Shown piece by piece: positions 1 to 5,009 of a DNA stretch of 5,009 nucleotides (position 1 is the stretch's first letter; every line of letters begins with the position of its first letter). Position numbers and translations under genes: made by a program. The notes beneath the pieces were generated by a model, which saw only the letters and a list, made by a program, of their open reading frames with translations, had not been told where the DNA came from and did no database searches. Source of the stretch: Solobacterium sp. (GTDB lineage: Bacteria; Bacillota_I; Bacilli_A; Erysipelotrichales; Erysipelotrichaceae); assembly GCA_016284975.1 (NCBI GenBank), contig JAEEPV010000309.1, positions 1 to 5,009 of the forward strand, given 5' to 3'.

Positions 1-2075
1 ACAACGGATTGATCCGCTACTGTGACGGTCTCAGCGTCGCTGAAGCTGGTGCGAAATACATTCTTGCCGATGTTGATATCGATGAAATCATCGTTCTTGG
101 CTCGGGCAGAACCTATGACAAGGGTGAAGAACTGAAGCCTGTCGTTCTGAAGGAGTGGAGCGATTATACCGTTAAAGATACAAATGATCTGTCGGAGTAT
201 ACCTTCCTGCAGTATCGTATTGCACAGTTTATCGATGGTCTTGATATGGAAGCCGTTGATGTTCTGGAGGATATTGATCCGGAACGTTCAAAGTACATCA
301 TGGATGTCTATGGCAAATTCTGTGCAGAGCTTGTCGGGAATGCGGAATACCGTCCGGACCATGTATTCCACATGATTGCGCAGGATGAGCAGCTGTTTAA
401 TCATCTCAAGGACATGCTGCCGGATATTACAAACAAAGAATTGCTTTGGCTGGAACGCGCAATATATACAAAGTTTGCGGAAAATATGAAACTGTCCTGT
501 CTTGAAAGTAATGACGATATCCAGATCTGCTTTATTCCTACGTCAAAGGATCGGACAGACAATTATGTTCCGGCACAGAATGTCGCCCAGATTATTAATG
601 TTATCAACAGTATTGAAGCAGAAAGCATCAATATCTACATGGACATGCAGGGCCTGGCTTCTACGGAAGGTTATACGATTCTTGCCGTACTGAGCATGCT
701 GAGTGATGACGTCAACAGCCGTGTTCATATCCGTGAGATCATTACCAGTCATTATCGTGCCGGTCAGTTTGCCGGTGTCATCGACAACAAGGAAATGAAA
801 CGATATGACATCAACCGTCTGGTCTCCGGTATGGACGCATTTATCCGCTATGGAAAAGTAGATGAGGTAAAGAACTACTGGAAGAGCCGCAATATTGAAA
901 ACAAACACATCGACAGTCTGCTCGCTGCGATGCGCAGAGTTGACGATGGTATCTCTCTCTGCAATATCAGCGATCTTGAAACTGGTATCAGTTATCTGAA
1001 ATATGTATTCCAGCACACACCGAAAGAAGATCTGCCGGAAGTTGAAAGCAATATCTTCCGGATCCTGGAAGATACGATCCGAAAGGATTACGGAAAGCTT
1101 TTAGAGGAAGAAAACCTGGATGAGCTTGAACTGGTTCGATGGGCAATGCGCAAAGGGTTCTATCAGCAGTCGCTTACGATTATTGAATCCCGTATTCCGA
1201 GAGATCTCGTAGAAAGCGGAATGTTCTATTACGCGGCCAGTGAAGATTCCAAACAGAAGATGCTGGAAGAAATCAACAAGATTTACTGGGAGACCGCACC
1301 GAAAGACCGCTGGTGTTTTGATGACATGCCGCATTATTTCATCAAGTTCTATGGACGTTCCCAGATGCGCCGTAATCCGAATACAACGGATCGTCAGAGA
1401 GACTTTACACGTTACCGGATTGCATCGCTTGAAAATGAGGCAAACGATATCCTCCGGTCCTATTCAACGATGAAGGAAAACGTCGAACTGCTTGAGGATG
1501 TACTTTATAACTATTACATTCTGGGTGATCTCAGAAACAGAGTTAATCATGCGGAAGTACAGGCCAAAAAGAGCTTCGAAGAAATGGACATGGAGGTTGA
1601 AAACGAGAACATCCGTATGCTGCGGGAAGGGATCGAACAGTTTGTCGCATCCTATGACAAGGCACGCGCATGGCTTTCGGAAAACGTTAAGGAAAACCCG
1701 AATGTCTACGGGATCACAAAGGAAGAAATCGCAGAATACGTCAACAGCCATAAGATCGAAAACAAAGGCTTCCGCGGGAATAACAACCGTTTCGGCAATC
1801 GCAACAACTTCAACAACAACCAGAAGAAGTTCGATGATAAACCCAAAGAAGGCGGTGCAGAACAGGAAAAGAAAGCTGCACCAGATGCCATACCCGCTAA
1901 AACCGCACAGGGCAGCGGCGGCGAAGTTCGTTCGGGTAATTACGACCGTAACCGCAATTCCTATTCCGGCAATCGAAACAACAATCACCACAGTAACGGC
2001 GGCGGAAGGAATGAACAGTATTACAAGCTGTCCGGAGACCACGGTGTGAAGATCGTGATCGACATCGAAAAATAA
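1..2075 (+). CDS. CARF-HEPN (TM1812/Csx1/Csm6-like) putative ribonuclease with N/G/R-rich tail, 5' partial
   Basis: This is probably a cyclic-oligoadenylate-sensing RNase. Residues are numbered from the TTG at base 9, but the frame is open to base 1 and that TTG has no ribosome binding site, so the true start lies upstream. The N-terminal part looks like a CARF Rossmann fold: strand and loop DEIIVLGSGRTYD (25-37), a largely helical insert (about 50-160), strand and loop INIYMDMQG (about 207-215, where TM1812-type proteins carry a DxTHG-like motif), then HIREIITSHY (240-249) and a helix near 267-283. A long helical region follows. It contains LRNRVNH (R509, N510, H514), which matches the HEPN RNase motif R[N/D/H]xxxH. 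Residues 587-670 are low-complexity, rich in Asn, Gly and Arg, and a short strand-like end (GVKIVIDIEK) closes the protein. CARF-HEPN proteins are known to degrade RNA when type III CRISPR systems make cyclic oligoadenylate. No cas gene or CRISPR array is in view, so the pathway is inferred. The HEPN motif is clear; the CARF assignment is by pattern only. Confidence 0.68.
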   Translation, partial: NGLIRYCDGLSVAEAGAKYILADVDIDEIIVLGSGRTYDKGEELKPVVLKEWSDYTVKDTNDLSEYTFLQYRIAQFIDGLDMEAVDVLEDIDPERSKYIMDVYGKFCAELVGNAEYRPDHVFHMIAQDEQLFNHLKDMLPDITNKELLWLERAIYTKFAENMKLSCLESNDDIQICFIPTSKDRTDNYVPAQNVAQIINVINSIEAESINIYMDMQGLASTEGYTILAVLSMLSDDVNSRVHIREIITSHYRAGQFAGVIDNKEMKRYDINRLVSGMDAFIRYGKVDEVKNYWKSRNIENKHIDSLLAAMRRVDDGISLCNISDLETGISYLKYVFQHTPKEDLPEVESNIFRILEDTIRKDYGKLLEEENLDELELVRWAMRKGFYQQSLTIIESRIPRDLVESGMFYYAASEDSKQKMLEEINKIYWETAPKDRWCFDDMPHYFIKFYGRSQMRRNPNTTDRQRDFTRYRIASLENEANDILRSYSTMKENVELLEDVLYNYYILGDLRNRVNHAEVQAKKSFEEMDMEVENENIRMLREGIEQFVASYDKARAWLSENVKENPNVYGITKEEIAEYVNSHKIENKGFRGNNNRFGNRNNFNNNQKKFDDKPKEGGAEQEKKAAPDAIPAKTAQGSGGEVRSGNYDRNRNSYSGNRNNNHHSNGGGRNEQYYKLSGDHGVKIVIDIEK
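1533..1550 (+). other. HEPN ribonuclease motif RNRVNH (Rx4H)
   Basis: These codons give R509-N510-R511-V512-N513-H514, numbered from the TTG at base 9. They sit inside a predicted helix-rich segment (LEDVLYNYYILGDL before it, AEVQAKKSFEEMDM after it). An Arg followed by a polar residue and a His four residues later is the catalytic signature of HEPN RNases such as Csm6, Csx1 and several toxins. Both catalytic residues and the favoured Asn are present, so the site looks active. HEPN enzymes act as dimers, with the two motifs forming one composite site. Confidence 0.7.
1767..2021 (+). other. Low-complexity Asn/Gly/Arg-rich tail of the CARF-HEPN protein
   Basis: This stretch encodes about 85 residues with two Asn/Arg/Gly/Phe/Tyr-rich blocks (FRGNNNRFGNRNNFNNN and NYDRNRNSYSGNRNNNHH). 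They are separated by a charged Lys/Glu/Ala/Pro-rich linker. The composition predicts intrinsic disorder. Its Arg-Gly, Asn and aromatic content resembles RNA-binding tails of DEAD-box helicases and condensate-forming proteins, so RNA binding is a reasonable inference but is unproven. The frame stays open and runs into an ordered-looking end (YYKLSGDHGVKIVIDIEK), so the tail is not a frameshift product. Confidence 0.75.
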
Positions 2076-2080
2076 GAGTT

Positions 2081-2108
2081 GAAGAGGCGCTGAAATAGGC
2101 GCTTTTTC
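2081..2108 (+). terminator. Rho-independent terminator of the CARF-HEPN gene
   Basis: Five bases after the TAA stop, GAAGAGGCGCT (2081-2091) pairs with GGCGCTTTTTC (2098-2108) around the loop GAAATA. The 11-bp stem includes three G-U pairs and a GCGC core. The T-tract forms part of the 3' arm and is followed by more T (TTTG). This separates the gene from the next one. The same sequence can also be read as a direct AGGCGC repeat. Confidence 0.7.
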
Positions 2109-2140
2109 TTTGAATGCGATCTCTGCTGGCAGGCAAAGTA

Positions 2141-2168
2141 TTGACAATTATATTAAAATGTAAACATT
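2141..2168 (+). promoter_or_regulatory. Possible promoter for the diguanylate cyclase gene
   Basis: A perfect TTGACA -35 box at 2141-2146 sits in AT-rich sequence just downstream of the terminator. The -10 box is uncertain. AACATT (2163-2168, 16-bp spacing) matches the consensus only weakly. A better hexamer, TATGAT (2171-2176), is 24 bp away, which is too far without an activator or another -35. Start of transcription is expected at about 2175-2185, leaving a leader of about 55 bases. Confidence 0.4.
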
Positions 2169-2216
2169 CATATGATTTGTACCGATATAGAAGAATTACC
2201 GATTAAACTGTAAACA
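2159..2216 (+). repeat. Paired TGTAAACA repeats, with paired TACCGAT repeats between them
   Basis: TGTAAACA occurs at 2159-2166 and again at 2209-2216, exactly 50 bases apart. The 8-mer is nearly palindromic (TGT..ACA). Between the copies, TACCGAT occurs at 2180-2186 and 2197-2203. The first TGTAAACA overlaps the possible promoter and the second is just upstream of the ribosome binding site. They could be regulator sites, but short repeats in AT-rich DNA can arise by chance. Confidence 0.3.
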
Positions 2217-2226
2217 ACAGCACTGT

Positions 2227-2235
2227 AGGAAAGGG
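2227..2235 (+). promoter_or_regulatory. Ribosome binding site deciding between two GGDEF gene starts
   Basis: AGGAAAGGG lies just before two in-frame ATGs at 2237 and 2243. The AGGA part is 6 bases from the first ATG, and the AAAGGG part is 7 bases from the second. Either start is therefore usable. They differ by only two residues (MG before MAS). Confidence 0.65.
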
Positions 2236-2236
2236 T

Positions 2237-3403
2237 ATGGGCATGGCTTCTGCGATACATATTGAATTGAATCTGATCTGTCTGATTATCCTCGGTACGA
2301 TTGCGCGCCTGAGCCATCTGAATGTCAACCAGCAGATGAAGCGGGTGCTGTTCCGCGATGTTGTATATGGGCTTTTGATCACGCTGACGCTTGATACGCT
2401 GTGGATGCTGATTGACGGCCGCGTCTTTCCCGGCGGAATCATTCTGAATAAGATCGTCAACGCGCTGTTTCTTGGCGCCGGAGTGATAATGGGATGTATC
2501 TGGTACCTGTATGTACTGGAAACACTGAAATACAATATTACGAAACGTCTGACGTTTCTGGTACTGTTCCCCGGATTTGTTTTTCTTCTGCTGAATATCG
2601 CATCGATGTGGACCGGCTGGATTTTTACGGTCAACGAACAGAATGTATATGTCAGAGGAGATCTGTTCTGGCTTCAGACGATCGGGTCTCTTGGGATTCT
2701 GTTTATATCCCTGATCCATATCGTGGTCTGTCTGATCATTGGAAGAAAGGGTGTTTCAAAGAAAACCCTGGAAAAGCTGGGAAGCTTTTATATCATCCCG
2801 GTTCTCGGAACACTGGCAGCGCTGCCGTTTTCCGGTATGCCGGGAACCTGGACCTGCGCGTCACTGTCCGTAGTACTGATGTATATGGAAGAACAGGATC
2901 GGGCAATCCTTATCGATGGACTGACCGGGCTGAACAACCGTAAGAATCTGGAACAGATTTTTGAGGATTATGTTCGTCAGCATTCCGATGAGAAGCGGCT
3001 TTATCTCTATATGATCGATCTGGATGATTTCAAGCAGATCAATGATACGTTTGGTCACTCCGTCGGAGACAAAGCACTGGTGGAAGCCGCCAAGCTGATC
3101 CGGAAAGTTGCTGCTGGTGTTCAGGCTGTGGTCATGCGGTATGGCGGTGATGAATTTCTCATCATGGGATTTTTCCCGAATGATGATGCGGCAATGAACT
3201 TCAAGAATAAGATCCGGGATGCGTTTTTCCGCTGGAACGAGGAAAGCAATGAGGAATATGTGCTTGCCGCAAGTGTCGGGTATTCCCCGTATATACCCCC
3301 TCAGACACTGGAAGCGTTTGTGAGCAGTGCGGATGAAAATCTGTACCGGGACAAAAACAAACACAAAGAGAAGAAACGAAAAACACATTCTTATGCAGTC
3401 TGA
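2237..3403 (+). CDS. Membrane-bound diguanylate cyclase (7TM-like sensor plus GGDEF domain)
   Basis: Predicted to make cyclic di-GMP from two GTP at the inner face of the membrane. The first 220 residues carry about seven hydrophobic segments (near 9-24, 42-60, 68-94, 105-125, 144-168, 184-198 and 203-217), a layout like the 7TM sensor regions found on histidine kinases and cyclases. The GGDEF domain begins at DGLTGLNNR (227-235) and carries the metal- and GTP-binding set: D261 in MIDLDDFK, N269-D270, GHSVGD (273-278) and the signature RYGGDEF (301-307). ASVGYSPY and ADENLYRDK complete the fold, and the protein ends in a Lys-rich tail. The usual RxxD inhibitory site six to nine residues before GGDEF is GVQA (294-297), so product inhibition through it is unlikely. 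No EAL or HD-GYP domain is present. The ligand of the membrane part is unknown. The gene appears to be its own transcription unit, with a terminator on each side. ATG at 2243 is an alternative start. Confidence 0.92.
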   Translation: MGMASAIHIELNLICLIILGTIARLSHLNVNQQMKRVLFRDVVYGLLITLTLDTLWMLIDGRVFPGGIILNKIVNALFLGAGVIMGCIWYLYVLETLKYNITKRLTFLVLFPGFVFLLLNIASMWTGWIFTVNEQNVYVRGDLFWLQTIGSLGILFISLIHIVVCLIIGRKGVSKKTLEKLGSFYIIPVLGTLAALPFSGMPGTWTCASLSVVLMYMEEQDRAILIDGLTGLNNRKNLEQIFEDYVRQHSDEKRLYLYMIDLDDFKQINDTFGHSVGDKALVEAAKLIRKVAAGVQAVVMRYGGDEFLIMGFFPNDDAAMNFKNKIRDAFFRWNEESNEEYVLAASVGYSPYIPPQTLEAFVSSADENLYRDKNKHKEKKRKTHSYAV

Positions 3404-3419
3404 TTACAGACTGCATTTT
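3393..3419 (+). terminator. Rho-independent terminator overlapping the GGDEF gene stop codon
   Basis: ATGCAGTCTG (3393-3402) and CAGACTGCAT (3407-3416) form a perfect 10-bp stem around the loop ATTA, followed by a short T-run. The last two sense codons and most of the TGA stop lie in the left arm. The T-run is short (TTTT, then C), so termination may be incomplete and some readthrough into the cardiolipin synthase gene is possible. Confidence 0.75.
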
Positions 3420-3429
3420 CAATTACGTG

Positions 3430-3435
3430 TATAAT
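3430..3435 (+). promoter_or_regulatory. -10 box (TATAAT) of the probable cardiolipin synthase promoter
   Basis: A perfect TATAAT lies 44 bases before the cardiolipin synthase start, preceded directly by TG. No good -35 hexamer stands 16-18 bases upstream, because that position is taken by the right arm of the preceding terminator. Transcription would start near 3442, giving a leader of about 38 bases. Confidence 0.5.
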
Positions 3436-3464
3436 CGAAGATAAATAGTATCAGAAAGGGCTTT

Positions 3465-3470
3465 GGAGGA
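3465..3470 (+). promoter_or_regulatory. Ribosome binding site of the cardiolipin synthase gene
   Basis: GGAGGA ends nine bases before the ATG at 3480. This near-consensus Shine-Dalgarno sequence fixes the start and is typical of Firmicutes. Confidence 0.8.
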
Positions 3471-3479
3471 TACGAATCT

Positions 3480-5003
3480 ATGAAAATTCTCAAATATTTG
3501 TTCAACCGTTTGACGTTTATGATCGTGGTTGTCGTAGTAGAAGTATTTTTACTGCTTCAATTTTCGCATTGGTTTGGCTCGGTTGCCGGATGGATCGAAG
3601 GGGTTTTGCGTGTATTTGGCGTGATCATCGTCATGTACATCGTCAAGAACAGTAAACATCTGTCATCCGATATGATGTGGATCATTCTGATCATGATCGC
3701 TCCGATTCTGGGTACGGCGCTGTATCTGTTCCTTGCCGGAAATCTGTTCGTCAGCAGAACATTCCGTTCCCTGGTCAAGACGACCGAAGAATCCAGAAAG
3801 TACTATGTACAGGATCCGAACGTGATGAAAGAACTTGAAGAGAAATTTCCGGAAAATAAAGGTCAGTTCCGTTATATCTCAACAAGTGCGGGATTCCCGT
3901 TCTATGAAAATACCGGCTTTGATTATTATCCGCTCGGCGATATCGGACATCCGGTTATGCTGGAGGAGATGCGCAAAGCGGAAAAGTATATCTTCTTGGA
4001 ATACTTCATTATTGAAGAAGGCAAGATGTGGGACCAGATGCTTGAGATTCTGGAAGAAAAAGTCAAGCAGGGTCTGGATGTACGTGTCATGTACGATGAC
4101 GTCGGTTCCTTCATGACGCTCAGTGCATCTTATGCAAAGCAGCTTGAAGAGAAGGGCATCAAGTGCATTCCGTTTAATCGTATCAACCCGATTCTCGGTA
4201 TCATCATGAATCACCGTGATCATAGAAAGATCATGGTAATCGATGGTAAGGTCGCATTCTCCGGAGGCGTCAATCTCGCCGATGAATACATCAATGTGAA
4301 AGTGATCCATGGTCACTGGAAAGACAACATTATCCGTATTACCGGAAAAGCGGTCTGGTCTTATACCGTTATGTTCCTGACTCACTGGAACGCACTCCAT
4401 CCAGAGGATGCAGACTTTGAGAAGTTCAGATGCGAAGATCCGATTCCGGGAGAAAAAGACGGCTATATCGCGCCCTATGGTGAAACACCGCTGGATTCCG
4501 AAATCACCGCTCAGAACATCTATATGAGCATTCTGAATCAGGCGGAAGACTACTGTTATATCATGACCCCGTATCTGATCATTGATACGGAATTCATTAA
4601 TGCACTGATTCTTGCGGCCAAGAGCGGCATTGATGTCAGACTGATGACGCCGGGTGTTCCGGATAAGAAGATTGTCTGGGAAATCACCCGTTCCTATTAC
4701 CGCCAGCTGATTCAGGGCGGCGTTAAGATCTATGAATATACTCCGGGCTTCGTACATGCAAAAGTATTTGTCAGTGATGACTATACTGCTACCGTCGGTA
4801 CGGTAAACCTCGATTACCGCAGTCTGTACCTGCATTTTGAAAATGGTACCTATCTTTACAATTCAAAGAAGGTATTGGAGATCAAGGAAGACTTCCTGGA
4901 GACACAGGCAAAGTGCCATCAGGTTACACTGGAAGAGACAAGGAACAGACCGCTCAAGGAACTTGTGCTTGCCTTCCTGCGTCTGTTTGCACCAATGATG
5001 TAA
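3480..5003 (+). CDS. cls: Cardiolipin synthase (two-HKD phospholipase D family)
   Basis: Predicted to join two phosphatidylglycerol molecules into cardiolipin plus glycerol at the cytoplasmic membrane. At 507 residues it has the usual length for bacterial Cls of the ClsA type. The N-terminus has hydrophobic segments near 11-28, 42-55 and 66-87, the last in the PLDc_N-type region (MMWIILIMIAPILGTALYLF). Two phospholipase D catalytic motifs HxKxxxxD are intact: HRKIMVID (H248, K250, D255), followed by SGGVNLADEY, and HAKVFVSD (H426, K428, D433), followed by GTVNLDYRSL. Both active-site halves are therefore present and the enzyme should work. The start is set by GGAGGA nine bases upstream. Its own -10 box suggests transcription independent of the upstream cyclase gene, with possible readthrough. 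The TAA stop falls six bases before the window end, so any downstream partner is unseen. The two-HKD phosphatidylserine synthases are relatives, but the membrane N-terminus and motif context favour Cls. Confidence 0.95.
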   Translation: MKILKYLFNRLTFMIVVVVVEVFLLLQFSHWFGSVAGWIEGVLRVFGVIIVMYIVKNSKHLSSDMMWIILIMIAPILGTALYLFLAGNLFVSRTFRSLVKTTEESRKYYVQDPNVMKELEEKFPENKGQFRYISTSAGFPFYENTGFDYYPLGDIGHPVMLEEMRKAEKYIFLEYFIIEEGKMWDQMLEILEEKVKQGLDVRVMYDDVGSFMTLSASYAKQLEEKGIKCIPFNRINPILGIIMNHRDHRKIMVIDGKVAFSGGVNLADEYINVKVIHGHWKDNIIRITGKAVWSYTVMFLTHWNALHPEDADFEKFRCEDPIPGEKDGYIAPYGETPLDSEITAQNIYMSILNQAEDYCYIMTPYLIIDTEFINALILAAKSGIDVRLMTPGVPDKKIVWEITRSYYRQLIQGGVKIYEYTPGFVHAKVFVSDDYTATVGTVNLDYRSLYLHFENGTYLYNSKKVLEIKEDFLETQAKCHQVTLEETRNRPLKELVLAFLRLFAPMM

Positions 5004-5009
5004 CCCTTC

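Noticed and set aside
9..11. TTG as the true start of the first gene
   Set aside because: No ribosome binding site precedes it, the frame stays open to the window edge, and the Rossmann-like region lacks its first strand. The gene is better read as 5' truncated by the window.
1774..2000. CRISPR array or tandem DNA repeat suggested by the AAC/AAT-rich sequence
   Set aside because: The repetition is of Asn codons in an open frame, with no regular repeat-spacer unit.
1464..2147. Long minus-strand open frame (227 codons), and similar ones at 543-1016 and 3879-4835
   Set aside because: They lie wholly or almost wholly antisense to well-supported genes, show no recognisable domain, and no convincing start signal was noticed for them. 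They are shadows of codon bias.
2076..2236. c-di-GMP (GEMM) riboswitch in the cyclase leader
   Set aside because: The conserved GEMM core and tetraloop-receptor elements are not present, and the leader after the likely transcription start is only about 55 bases.
2168..2719. Minus-strand open frame over the cyclase start
   Set aside because: It is antisense to the membrane segments of the GGDEF protein, and its Gln/Arg/His-rich product is typical of a shadow frame.

Overview
The window looks like a chromosomal segment of a Gram-positive, Firmicutes-type bacterium of moderate GC. An Erysipelotrichaceae- or Lachnospiraceae-like gut or oral anaerobe is my best guess. The guess rests on strong AGGAGG-type ribosome binding sites, a three-helix Firmicutes-style cardiolipin synthase, a multi-helix membrane GGDEF protein of a kind common in those groups, and the codon use. 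No taxonomic marker gene is present, so it stays an inference.

Layout: three genes, all on the + strand. (1) Bases 1-2075 hold the 3' part of a large gene that enters from the left. It encodes a CARF-like (TM1812/Csx-type) sensor region, a HEPN-type ribonuclease motif (RNRVNH) and an unusual Asn/Gly/Arg-rich low-complexity tail. A hairpin terminator follows at 2081-2108. (2) After a 161-base AT-rich intergenic region with a perfect TTGACA -35 box and short repeats, bases 2237-3403 encode a membrane diguanylate cyclase. It has about seven N-terminal membrane segments and a complete GGDEF active site but no product-inhibition I-site. Its stop codon lies inside a perfect 10-bp terminator stem. 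(3) A TATAAT box and a GGAGGA ribosome binding site precede a cardiolipin synthase at 3480-5003 with two intact HKD motifs. It ends six bases before the window does.

The genes appear to be three separate transcription units, each with its own terminator or promoter signals. There is no evidence of one pathway. The first two are both linked to nucleotide second messengers: cyclic oligoadenylate is the predicted ligand of the CARF-HEPN protein, and c-di-GMP is the predicted product of the GGDEF protein. The third makes membrane lipid.

The most interesting item is the first gene: a predicted CRISPR-ancillary-type (Csm6/Csx1-like) RNase with a disordered, RNA-binding-like tail. No CRISPR repeat or other cas gene is visible within the window.
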